This document shows positions 42,767 to 51,577 of a stretch of 64,000 bases of DNA, one piece after another. The stretch spans positions 310,001 through 374,000 of the forward strand of contig NZ_AMZY02000010.1 of the NCBI RefSeq assembly GCF_000330725.2, given 5' to 3'. The notes under the pieces were generated by a model. It worked only from the letters and a program-made list of their open reading frames with translations, made no database searches and was not told the DNA's origin. Position 1 is the stretch's first letter. Each line of letters starts with the position of its first letter. The translations under genes and the position numbers were made by a program. This DNA is from Mariniradius saccharolyticus AK6 (lineage in GTDB: Bacteria; Bacteroidota; Bacteroidia; Cytophagales; Cyclobacteriaceae).

Positions 42767-44164
42767 TTATATATGCAGTGCCCGATTGTCCGTGGCAGCC
42801 AAACAAGCCTCTTTGAAGGCTTCGGTATAGGTCGGGTGCGCATGGGACATCCGAGCGATATCTTCTGCGGAAGCCCGGTATTCCATGGCCACTACTGCCT
42901 CGGCGATCATATCCGCCGTTCTCGGTCCGATCATATGTACTCCCAGGATTTCGTCGGTACTGGCGTCAGCAAGCACCTTCACCAAGCCGTCTGTATCCAT
43001 CGAGGCCCTGGCGCGGCCTGAAGCCATGAATGGAAATTTCCCCGTTTTGTAAGCAATACCCATTTCTTTCAGTTGCTCCTCGGTGTAGCCAACCGCAGCT
43101 ACCTCCGGCCAAGTGTAAACGACCCCGGGGATCAGTAGGTAATTGATATGTGGCTTTTGCCCGGCGATGGTTTCGGCAACAAACACGCCTTCTTCCTCGG
43201 CTTTATGGGCAAGCATGGCGCCTTTGACGACATCGCCAATCGCGTAGATATTAGGCACATTGGTCCGCAAATGGTCGTCAACTTCCACCTGTCCGCGCGC
43301 AGTGAGTTTGATCCCAGCTGCTTCTGCATTCAAGCCCTCGGTATACGGTTTTCTTCCGATCGAAACCAATACATAGTCACCTTTGATTTCAATGGTTTCC
43401 CCTTTCCCATTTTCGGCCTTTACAAGCACTTCCTCACCCAAATTCTCAACCGCGGTCACTTTGTGCTTGAGGTAAAACTCAAAACCGAGCTTTTTGAGGG
43501 ATTTCTGTAATTCCTTGCCCATCGTCCTATCCATGGATGGTATGATCGCATCCATAAACTCGACCACGGATACTTTGGCACCGAGTCTTCCGTACACAGA
43601 ACCCAATTCCATTCCAATTACCCCACCACCAATGACGATCAGGTGCTTTGGAATTTCCTTCATTTTAAGCGCCTCGGTGGATGTGATGATGCGCTGCTTG
43701 TCGATGTTGATAAACGGCAAAGAGGCAGGTTTCGAGCCTGTGGCAATGATGATATGCTTGCCTTGGATGTCGGATGAAGTCCCATCGGCCTTGGTTACTT
43801 TGATGGTGTTTTTGTCCACAAAGGAGCCTATACCCTGGTGCACATCGATTTTGTTTTTCTTCATCAAAAACTGGATGCCGTCCACGTTCTGCTTGACGAC
43901 GTCGTCCTTTCGGGCGATCATCTGCGGCAAGTCCACTTTCAAGTTGTCCAGCAGAATACCGTGGGTTTGGAAGGTATGGGTCGCATTGTGAAAATGCTCC
44001 GAGGAATCCAAAAGCGCCTTGGACGGAATACAGCCCACATTGAGGCAAGTACCACCGAGTGTTGGATACTTCTCGATAATGGCGGTTTTCATCCCAAGCT
44101 GCGCGCCACGGATCGCGGATACATATCCGCCTGGTCCAGATCCGATTACGATAAGGTCATACAT
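42767..44164 (-). CDS. lpdA: Dihydrolipoyl dehydrogenase (E3)
   Basis: A 465-residue flavoprotein disulfide reductase with FAD motif GSGPGG (8-13), redox-active cysteines Cys40 and Cys45 in GGTCLNVGCIPSK, NAD site GGGVIGMELGSVYGRLG, second FAD site IYAIGDVV and C-terminal catalytic His-Glu in HAHPTYTEAF. It reoxidises dihydrolipoamide of 2-oxoacid dehydrogenase complexes. It lies 109 bases after sucB on the same strand, so it serves the 2-oxoglutarate dehydrogenase complex and perhaps others. Starts at ATG; full length. Confidence 0.96.
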   Translation of the reverse strand: MYDLIVIGSGPGGYVSAIRGAQLGMKTAIIEKYPTLGGTCLNVGCIPSKALLDSSEHFHNATHTFQTHGILLDNLKVDLPQMIARKDDVVKQNVDGIQFLMKKNKIDVHQGIGSFVDKNTIKVTKADGTSSDIQGKHIIIATGSKPASLPFINIDKQRIITSTEALKMKEIPKHLIVIGGGVIGMELGSVYGRLGAKVSVVEFMDAIIPSMDRTMGKELQKSLKKLGFEFYLKHKVTAVENLGEEVLVKAENGKGETIEIKGDYVLVSIGRKPYTEGLNAEAAGIKLTARGQVEVDDHLRTNVPNIYAIGDVVKGAMLAHKAEEEGVFVAETIAGQKPHINYLLIPGVVYTWPEVAAVGYTEEQLKEMGIAYKTGKFPFMASGRARASMDTDGLVKVLADASTDEILGVHMIGPRTADMIAEAVVAMEYRASAEDIARMSHAHPTYTEAFKEACLAATDNRALHI

Positions 44165-44273
44165 TTTTCTAGATTTTAGATTTGAGACACAAGACGTGAG
44201 ACTTTGTGCCTCTGGTTTTCAAATACCCTTGGCTCATCAATTCTATGAGATCAAACACTTACAAACCAAAATC

Positions 44274-45803
44274 CTAAACTCCAAACAACAACCTGGTCGG
44301 GTCTTCGAGAAGTTGTTTGACGCGGACAAGGAAGCTGACGGACTCGCGGCCATCGATGATCCGGTGGTCATAGGACAGCGCCACATACATCATAGGCCTG
44401 ATGACGATTTGACCGTTTTCCACTACGGGCCGTTCTACGATATTGTGCATGCCTAGAATCGCGGACTGGGGTGCGTTGATGATTGGCGTGGACATCATGG
44501 AACCAAAGATGCCACCGTTGGTGATGGTGAATGTTCCGCCGGTCATCTCCTCGATGGACAACTTATTATCACGTGCTTTGGTAGCCAATCGGACAACTTC
44601 TTTTTCGATTTCGTCGAAACTCAGGGACTCAGCGTTTCGAATAACAGGCACCACCAAGCCTTTTGGCGCGGATACCGCAATCGATATATCGCAGAATTCG
44701 TGGTAAACGATCTCATTGCCGTCGATCATGGCATTGACTGCGGGCCATTCCTGAAGGGCAACACACACGGCCTTGGTAAAGAAAGACATGAACCCGAGAT
44801 TCACGCCGTGTTTTTCCTTGAATTGATCTTTGTATTTCTTACGGATATCCATGATTGGGCCCATGTTGACCTCATTGAAGGTGGTCAACATCGCTGTCTC
44901 ATTTTTCACCGCTACCAATCTCCTGGAAACTGTACGTCTCAGGGAAGACATCTTTTCCCTTCTGCTATCCCTCGCTCCAAAGGTCTTTGCTGGAGCGGGA
45001 CTAGGAGTTGCGCCCACTGGAGTTGTTGGCTTGGGTTCGGCTTTGGGAGTTTCCATGGCTTTGGGTTGTGCGGCAATCGCGTCTTCTTTGGTGATGCGGC
45101 CATCTTTCCCAGTTCCTTGGATATCAGCTGGGCTAAGGCCTTTTTCTGCAATGATTTTACCGGCTGCGGGCGAAGCATGTCCTGTCGCGTAGCTTTCTTT
45201 TGAGGGTGCAGGCGCAGCGGTTGGGGCTGGTGTTGCGGCAGCTTCCGCAGTCGGTTTACCACCTTCGACCACTTCGATCCGGCAGATCAAGCCTCCGATC
45301 TCCAGTGTGTCGCCTTCCTTGGCCACATGCCTCAGGATACCTGTAGCCTCTGCAGGCAATTCAAACGTTGCCTTGTCGGAATCCACCTCGGCAATAATAT
45401 CGTCCAGTTGTACAAAATCCCCATCGGCTTTGAGCCAAGTAGCCAACGTAACCTCGGTGATGGATTCACCCACCGTAGGCACGATCATTTCCTTGACCTC
45501 TCCTGTCTTGGCTTTTGCAGCTGGGGCTGGCGCTGCCTTCACCTCGGTTTTGGCCTCGCTAGCAGTGGCTCCGTTTTCGATGACACAGATCGTAGCGCCA
45601 ATCTCCAGGGTTTCTCCTGCCTGCGCTTTGATCCTCAAGGTCCCAGCTGACTCCGCAGTGAGTTCAAAAGTGGCTTTGTCAGATTCAAGTTCGCAGAGAA
45701 CCTCGTCCATTTGGACTTGGTCTCCATCTTTTTTGAACCATTGGCCAATGGTTACTTCAGTGATCGACTCCCCTACCGCGGGGACTTTCATTTCTAGGCT
45801 CAT
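44274..45803 (-). CDS. sucB: Dihydrolipoyllysine succinyltransferase (E2) with two lipoyl domains
   Basis: A 509-residue E2: lipoyl domain 1 (residues 1-80, lipoylated Lys43 in ESDKATFE), linker, lipoyl domain 2 (about 105-180, Lys144 in DSDKATFE), Ala/Pro-rich linker, peripheral-subunit-binding domain ([32 protein letters not shown]), and the acyltransferase domain (from about 280) with [10 protein letters not shown]. Most sucB proteins have a single lipoyl domain, so the tandem pair is notable; it makes the protein some 100 residues longer. It follows sucA by 66 bases. Confidence 0.95.
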   Translation of the reverse strand: MSLEMKVPAVGESITEVTIGQWFKKDGDQVQMDEVLCELESDKATFELTAESAGTLRIKAQAGETLEIGATICVIENGATASEAKTEVKAAPAPAAKAKTGEVKEMIVPTVGESITEVTLATWLKADGDFVQLDDIIAEVDSDKATFELPAEATGILRHVAKEGDTLEIGGLICRIEVVEGGKPTAEAAATPAPTAAPAPSKESYATGHASPAAGKIIAEKGLSPADIQGTGKDGRITKEDAIAAQPKAMETPKAEPKPTTPVGATPSPAPAKTFGARDSRREKMSSLRRTVSRRLVAVKNETAMLTTFNEVNMGPIMDIRKKYKDQFKEKHGVNLGFMSFFTKAVCVALQEWPAVNAMIDGNEIVYHEFCDISIAVSAPKGLVVPVIRNAESLSFDEIEKEVVRLATKARDNKLSIEEMTGGTFTITNGGIFGSMMSTPIINAPQSAILGMHNIVERPVVENGQIVIRPMMYVALSYDHRIIDGRESVSFLVRVKQLLEDPTRLLFGV

Positions 45804-45869
45804 TGTTGTCTCTTTTGGTATTTATTCCTTTTGGGAATGAATGGTTGGAAAAATAACCTGACTTCTAAC

Positions 45870-48674
45870 TTATGAAATCTTCAGTGCTCTGTTCACGATA
45901 CCGGATTGTTCCTCGACGTGGACTTTGTTGTAACCCGTTGCCGGTGACGCTGAAGTTTTTCTGGCAATCACATCCATCTTGATGTCCTTGTAGAGCATCC
46001 TCAGGATGTAATTCCAATAGCCCATGTTTTCAGGCTCTTCCTGGACCCATACGATTTCAGCGTTTGGATAGGCTTTCAATGCTTCCAAAATCTGGTTTTT
46101 GGGGAGTGGGTGCAGCTGCTCTACGCGAATGATGGCCACATCCTTGATCTTGTCCTTTTCCCTCGCCTCGTCAAGGTCATAGAATACCTTGCCCGAACAT
46201 AGTACGACACGCTTCACCTGTTTCGGATCAGCATTTGTATCAAGCAAAACCTCCCTAAATCTACCTTGGGTGAATTCATCCAAAGGAGAAACCACTTTGG
46301 GATGTCTCAGCAAGGACTTTGGAGACATGACCACGCAGGGCTTTCTGAATTCCCAAGCCAATTGCCGTCTCAGCAAATGGAAGAAATTGGATGGTTCGGT
46401 GATGTTGGCCACGACCATATTGTATTCCGCAGAAAGCTGCAGGAAACGCTCCGGCCTGGCATTGGAATGCTCCGGACCTTGACCCTCATAACCATGGGGA
46501 AGCAAAAGCACCATGCCGTTCATTTTACCCCATTTTGATTCACCGGAGGAAATAAACTGGTCGATCATCGTTTGGGCACCGTTGGCGAAATCACCGAACT
46601 GTGCCTCCCAAATCGCCAAGGAATGGGGGCTCGCCATGGCATATCCGTATTCAAAACCCAAAACGGCATACTCGGAAAGCAATGAATTGTAAATATGGAA
46701 CTGCCCTTTACTGTCCTTCAATTCCTTGAGGAAATTATAGGGCTTGTTCGTGTTGGCGTCGTGCACGACCGCATGTCGGTGGGAAAATGTGCCCCGCTGC
46801 ACATCCTGCCCGGTTAGTCTGACCGTTTTTCCCTCCAAAAGCAAAGAACCATAGGCCAGCAATTCGGCTGCTGCCCAGTTCAAGGACTTCGAAGTAAAAT
46901 ACATGTCTTTCCGCTGCTTCAGCTGTATCTCTATCTGTTTGATCGGCTTGAAACCCTTAGGTATCGTCGTCAGGGCATCAGCGACTTTCTCAACCGCCTC
47001 CAGCGAAATACCCGTTTCGGGGGACTTCTCAAAATCCTCAGGGGTGGAACGCCGCAGCGACTGCCATTCTCTTTCGAATTTGGTAAACTGGTAAGGAAGT
47101 GGTTTTTCCTTCACCATGTTCAATCGATCCTGAAGCAACTGCCTGAATTCCTCATCCATTTGCCTTGCGATCTCTGCATCGATATCACCGCGCTCGGTCA
47201 AACGCTTTACATATATCTCGCGGGGATTGGGATGCTTGGAGATGATGTTGTACAGTTCGGGTTGCGTGAATTTGGGCTCGTCGGATTCATTGTGGCCATG
47301 CCTTCTGTAACAGACCATGTCCACAAAAATATCCCTTGCAAACTTCTGCCTGAACTCTGCAGCCAATTTGGCCGCGAAAACGACTGCTTCCGCATTGTCA
47401 CCGTTGACGTGGATGACAGGTGCGTCAATGATTTTGGCGACGTCGGTACAGTAGATGGAAGACCGGGCGTCGTCAAAATCCGTCGTGAATCCAACTTGGT
47501 TGTTGATCACAAAATGGACTGTGCCTCCGGTATTATAACCCTTCAGGCCTGCCATTTGGGTGACTTCATAGACGATACCCTGCCCCGCAACCGCAGCGTC
47601 ACCATGGATCAAGATCGGAAGCGCCTTTTTCGAATCGTTTTTGTGTTGGGAATCAATCTTTGCCCTGATGAATCCTTCCACCACCGGATCGACTGCCTCC
47701 AAGTGGGAAGGGTTGGGGGCTAGTTTCAGGTTGACCTTCTTTTCTCCCGTGGTAATGATATCGGAGGAATACCCCATGTGGTATTTCACGTCCCCATCCC
47801 CCATGGTGAGGTCAGGCTTTGCAGTCCCCTCAAACTCGGAGAATATTTGCTCATAAGTCTTGCCCATGATATTGGCGAGTACATTCAGCCTGCCTCTATG
47901 GGCCATGCCAATCATGACTTCTTCCACACCATAGTCAGCGGCCGTATTGATTACGGCATCCAGGAATGGAATCGTGCTTTCGCCCCCTTCGAGGGAAAAA
48001 CGCTTCTGTCCCAAGTATTTTGTATGAAGGAAGTTCTCAAAAACAACGGCTTGGTTGAGTTTAAAAAGTATCCGCTTCTTCTCGTCAACAGATGGATTGA
48101 ATGACAGCGCTTCTTTCTCGATCTTAGTCTTCAACCAATCCAACATCAAGGGCTCTCGAATATAGGTATATTCAAAGCCAAGCGCCCCTTCATAGATGAT
48201 TTTGAGGGATTCCAAAATCTTGGAAAGCTTGGCAGTGCCAATGCCGATTTCGTTGCCTGCTTGGAACTCGGTATTCAAATCATTTTGATCAAGCCCAAAA
48301 TCCTCAATATCCAACAGGGGCTTCCGATCCCTTCTTTCACGAACTGGGTTCGTCTTGGAACGCAGGTGTCCTCGCGAACGATAGGCATGAATCAGTGCAC
48401 GAACTTTGATTTCTTTTGGCAACTGCTCCATGTCCATGATGGTGCCGGGCGTCGCCAAGGCGCCGGTCGGTTTCGCCTCCGAGGAGATTGCTTTTGCGGC
48501 AACCGCGCTGGATCCACCTTCGGCGTCCTCGCCAAACTTGGTAATCGCAAAGTCGAACCCATCAAAAAAAGTCTTCCAACTTGGGTCTATTGAAGTGGGG
48601 GATTCTTTGTAGGCAGCGTACAATTCGTCGATGTAGGCTACATGGGCATTGGAAATATAGGAATATTGATCCAT
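45870..48674 (-). CDS. sucA: 2-Oxoglutarate dehydrogenase E1 component
   Basis: A 934-residue thiamin-diphosphate enzyme typical of SucA/OdhA. The N-terminus YSYISNAHVAYIDELYAAYKESPTSIDPSWKTFFDGF is the E2-docking segment. LIHAYRSRGHLRSKTNP, MIGMAHRGRLNVLANI, LIHGDAAVAGQGIVYE, VNGDNAEAV (thiamin site) and VCYRRHGHNESDEP follow, and the transketolase-like C-terminal half ends ASPATGYNKVHVEEQ. It decarboxylates 2-oxoglutarate in the TCA cycle. It heads the operon, with a matching promoter at 48695-48725. Confidence 0.97.
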   Translation of the reverse strand: MDQYSYISNAHVAYIDELYAAYKESPTSIDPSWKTFFDGFDFAITKFGEDAEGGSSAVAAKAISSEAKPTGALATPGTIMDMEQLPKEIKVRALIHAYRSRGHLRSKTNPVRERRDRKPLLDIEDFGLDQNDLNTEFQAGNEIGIGTAKLSKILESLKIIYEGALGFEYTYIREPLMLDWLKTKIEKEALSFNPSVDEKKRILFKLNQAVVFENFLHTKYLGQKRFSLEGGESTIPFLDAVINTAADYGVEEVMIGMAHRGRLNVLANIMGKTYEQIFSEFEGTAKPDLTMGDGDVKYHMGYSSDIITTGEKKVNLKLAPNPSHLEAVDPVVEGFIRAKIDSQHKNDSKKALPILIHGDAAVAGQGIVYEVTQMAGLKGYNTGGTVHFVINNQVGFTTDFDDARSSIYCTDVAKIIDAPVIHVNGDNAEAVVFAAKLAAEFRQKFARDIFVDMVCYRRHGHNESDEPKFTQPELYNIISKHPNPREIYVKRLTERGDIDAEIARQMDEEFRQLLQDRLNMVKEKPLPYQFTKFEREWQSLRRSTPEDFEKSPETGISLEAVEKVADALTTIPKGFKPIKQIEIQLKQRKDMYFTSKSLNWAAAELLAYGSLLLEGKTVRLTGQDVQRGTFSHRHAVVHDANTNKPYNFLKELKDSKGQFHIYNSLLSEYAVLGFEYGYAMASPHSLAIWEAQFGDFANGAQTMIDQFISSGESKWGKMNGMVLLLPHGYEGQGPEHSNARPERFLQLSAEYNMVVANITEPSNFFHLLRRQLAWEFRKPCVVMSPKSLLRHPKVVSPLDEFTQGRFREVLLDTNADPKQVKRVVLCSGKVFYDLDEAREKDKIKDVAIIRVEQLHPLPKNQILEALKAYPNAEIVWVQEEPENMGYWNYILRMLYKDIKMDVIARKTSASPATGYNKVHVEEQSGIVNRALKIS

Positions 48675-48694
48675 AAGGTTAGGCTGTATGAAAG

Positions 48695-48725
48695 CAAAAG
48701 TAAAACAACAAAAAGGATTAAAAAA
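48695..48725 (-). promoter_or_regulatory. Promoter of sucA-sucB-lpdA
   Basis: On the minus strand: TTTT (48722-48725), 19 bases, TACTTTTG (48695-48702). The -7 box is exact and the -33 box has one mismatch. The start codon lies 20 bases downstream of the -7 box, giving a short leader. Confidence 0.7.
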
Positions 48726-48861
48726 ACCGTATATTCGTTTTTACGAATATATAATTAAAATCATTGATATCAAAGGTCTTATTATACGTTGAATGGTATT
48801 GATGAGCGAAAAAAATACTCTAACCCTAAACCAAGCAACCATAATGCTCTTAGCCGTAAAT

Positions 48862-48893
48862 AAAAAAAAACAGCGCCTTTCGACGCTGTTTTT
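48862..48893. terminator. Terminator of the SusCD operon
   Basis: A run, CAGCG, 8-base loop, CGCTG and five T: a 10-bp stem including A-T pairs. It lies 22 bases downstream of the lipoprotein stop codon (minus strand) and is symmetrical enough to act in both directions. Confidence 0.8.
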
Positions 48894-48914
48894 CTAATCT
48901 TCATACTAGAGGTA

Positions 48915-49883
48915 TTACCTCAAGCCAGCAGGCCACGGCTTACCGGGGTTAGATTTAATAGTCACTCTACCGCTTTCTCCAAATTGGTTACTCCAAGTGA
49001 ATACCAAATCTGTTCCGTTATTGCTAACGAAATTGAAGGTATAAACTCCACCGAATCCATCGGCTCCAGAATAGGAAAGTAAACCGCAAGCATCATTGAT
49101 TCTTACTCCTGCGCCAGCTGCCGGCGTACCTTGACATCCTAACATGCCATAAGAGACGTCCGAAATTGCATAAGAAGTCGTTCCAGCGATAGGTGTCCAA
49201 GTGATTTTACCAGAAAAAGTATTTCCAGGGCAAGTTCCATAGGGGGAAGTTTGGTCCACCTGTACGAAATCATAAGTGCCACCCAAATCACTTGGACAAA
49301 CTACTCCTACGTTATACAAGAAAGGGGATGCGTAAAACAAACCACCCTTGATATCAGCACTCGCATTCACATCATTGAATACGCGGCCTTTCTTGTCTGT
49401 CAACTTAAGGCGAATCTCAAACACATCACCTCCATTTACCTGGGCTGCTGTGATTCCGAGGGCGCTCAATGCCTCTGGGGCAGTCACGACAATCTGTGTA
49501 CGTAGAAATTTCGAATCAGGAGTCTGCGTGAACGCGGATCCAGGGATTGTTTCCAGAAGAACATCATTCACAGCACCTCCGGGACCAGCCGCGGGAACAA
49601 ACTGCAATCCTACACCCGGTATCAACCTCCTCCTCCTTACCCTAACTTCAACATTATCCACTGTGGCACCATTCTCGGCATCGACAGCTTCAACAGTAAT
49701 GTCAAATTTTGAATTTGCCAGGTCAAAGAAGTTAAAACTGGTACTTGTCCTTGCTGTTGTCCTCAGATAAGTACCTGTATCAAAAGTACTATATGGAATT
49801 CTCGGCTCCACGAAGTCGGTACATGAGGTGATAAACACCAGCATGGTTACCAACATTCCAAGACTATATTTAATAAATTTCAT
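48915..49883 (-). CDS. Lipoprotein encoded with SusCD (SusE/F-like position)
   Basis: A 322-residue lipoprotein (signal ending FITSC, Cys21) of no firmly recognised family. It has a beta-rich N-terminal region with RVRRRRL, then a C-terminal part with several cysteines (VVCPSDLGGTY, GTCPGNTF, MLGCQGTP, NDACGLLSY) and ends in an ITIKSNPGK-type strand (VTIKSNPGKPW). The cysteine-bearing half resembles modules in other Cytophagales SusCD-linked lipoproteins. It should be surface-exposed and help capture the ligand imported by the SusC/SusD pair. It starts 20 bases after the SusD stop. What it binds cannot be told. Confidence 0.72.
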   Translation of the reverse strand: MKFIKYSLGMLVTMLVFITSCTDFVEPRIPYSTFDTGTYLRTTARTSTSFNFFDLANSKFDITVEAVDAENGATVDNVEVRVRRRRLIPGVGLQFVPAAGPGGAVNDVLLETIPGSAFTQTPDSKFLRTQIVVTAPEALSALGITAAQVNGGDVFEIRLKLTDKKGRVFNDVNASADIKGGLFYASPFLYNVGVVCPSDLGGTYDFVQVDQTSPYGTCPGNTFSGKITWTPIAGTTSYAISDVSYGMLGCQGTPAAGAGVRINDACGLLSYSGADGFGGVYTFNFVSNNGTDLVFTWSNQFGESGRVTIKSNPGKPWPAGLR

Positions 49884-49903
49884 AGTTCAGCTTTTTTAGA
49901 TGA

Positions 49904-51559
49904 TTAATAAACCCAGCCGTTACCTTCAGGATTGGTATCCCAGAATACTCTTTGACCCAAATTGGCCTTTTGTTGCGCAAACTTGTTGGTAACAACAAAG
50001 TCGTTAGGATACAAGAAGGACCGAGGGAACAAACCTACGTCAGAAGCCAAACCAGGCTGCATGCCATCAGGCTGTCCTGTTCTTCTGTACAGGTTATATG
50101 CCTCGACACCATTACCGAACAAAGAAAGCCAGTACTCTCTTGCAACAACATTCAGTTTTCTGTTTGTAGCGGCATCATCATACTCCTCGCTTACATGCTC
50201 AATGTAGGCGTTAACGAGTTCAGTCCAACGTGCGTCAGAGAAGAATCCTCTTGCCACTGAGGCCTGAGAGCTTCCCAAAGCATAACTTCTGACAAAGTTC
50301 ATATGCTTCCTGATACCACTTTGAAGCAGTGCTTTTGGATCTCCAGTTGTACCCAAAGTCAAGGCAGCTTCAGCGAGCATGAAGTCAACATAAGCCGCAA
50401 GCATGATTGGCTGCAAGCCAGCACCACCAGCACCCATGGTTGGAGAGTTGACAGGAGCAGCAGAGTCATCATCGAATCTACCACCACCCGGATACAATCC
50501 GTACATAGTCCTTTCAAATCCATCTGGTGGAATACCTTCGTTGTTCAAGTGATCCCTACCCCAATAGCCTCTGCCTGTTGGCGACATGTTTGGCAAACAG
50601 AAAGGAAATCCACCCGCCAAATAATGTCCTGGAGCAATTTCACCCAGACACCTTAGTTTATCTGCGTCTGTTGGATTGGTTTTCACCTGACGATAGAGGT
50701 AGTACCTTACGCGCGGATCATCGAAACCTTTGGCCTCAGTCAAATGGAACATGTACCAGGTAGATTGGTAGTCACCTCCACCGCCACCATATTGGCTGAA
50801 TCTAGGTGAACGGGAATCAGGGTTAGTTTGGCTGGTACCGTATCTGAAAACGAAGTCATCGCCTTCTGCAAGCAAGTTTCCGCTTCCAATCAAAGCATTG
50901 ATGGCAGCAGTGCTGGCAGAAGCATTTTTCAACTTGAGGTTGAGGTGATACTTCAGTTCCAAAGTGGCGATCAATTTCCCCCATCTTGTCACATTGTTAC
51001 CATAGTACAAATCCGTAGGAATGTTCGTGGTGGTGGTCGCTAACAGCGCCTTAGCCTCGGTCAAGGCATCAAAAGCGGCCTTGTATACGTCCTCACCGCT
51101 GTCAACCTTTGGATTGAAGTTAGTAGGGTCCAAAGCTTCTGACAAAGGAACATCACCCAAGTAATCCACCAAGTTCATCAAAACCAAAGCCTTGATCACA
51201 TTGGCATAGGCCAAATGCCTTGGAATTGGGTTTGTCTCATTCAACTCTTCCAAAAACTTGATATCTGCCATGATGGTAGCATAGGATGTATTCCATGTAC
51301 CATTCATTGTGGGGGCAAAATATGCATTGGCCCAGTTCACGTTTGGTTGGGAAACAATCCTTGTGATCTGCATGCCAAATTGACTCAAAGTGTTGAACTG
51401 ACCAGCAAATGCAGTTTGGACGTTGTTCAGTACCCATGAAGGGTCAGCAGTATTGGCGGTAACTTCGTTGGGGCTATCCAAGAAATCATCCAAATTGTTA
51501 CAGGCACTTGCGAAAAGCAACCCGCCCGCCAGCAATAAACTATATAATTTTCTTTTCAT
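49904..51559 (-). CDS. SusD/RagB-like surface lipoprotein
   Basis: A 551-residue lipoprotein (MKRKLYSLLLAGGLLFASAC, Cys20) of the SusD-like group. The N-terminal NLDDFLDSPNEVTANTADPSWVLNN and TPR-like region with HLAYANVIKALVLMNLVDYLGDVPLSEALDP are characteristic; YGNNVTRWGKLIATLELKYHLNL and AREYWLSLFGNGVEAYNLYRRTG are further family segments. SusD proteins form the lid of the SusC channel on the outer membrane and bind glycans or peptides. Here the partner SusC ends 18 bases upstream. No glycosidase is in the operon. Confidence 0.9.
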   Translation of the reverse strand: MKRKLYSLLLAGGLLFASACNNLDDFLDSPNEVTANTADPSWVLNNVQTAFAGQFNTLSQFGMQITRIVSQPNVNWANAYFAPTMNGTWNTSYATIMADIKFLEELNETNPIPRHLAYANVIKALVLMNLVDYLGDVPLSEALDPTNFNPKVDSGEDVYKAAFDALTEAKALLATTTTNIPTDLYYGNNVTRWGKLIATLELKYHLNLKLKNASASTAAINALIGSGNLLAEGDDFVFRYGTSQTNPDSRSPRFSQYGGGGGDYQSTWYMFHLTEAKGFDDPRVRYYLYRQVKTNPTDADKLRCLGEIAPGHYLAGGFPFCLPNMSPTGRGYWGRDHLNNEGIPPDGFERTMYGLYPGGGRFDDDSAAPVNSPTMGAGGAGLQPIMLAAYVDFMLAEAALTLGTTGDPKALLQSGIRKHMNFVRSYALGSSQASVARGFFSDARWTELVNAYIEHVSEEYDDAATNRKLNVVAREYWLSLFGNGVEAYNLYRRTGQPDGMQPGLASDVGLFPRSFLYPNDFVVTNKFAQQKANLGQRVFWDTNPEGNGWVY

Positions 51560-51577
51560 TGTCTGTCTTGTTTAGGA

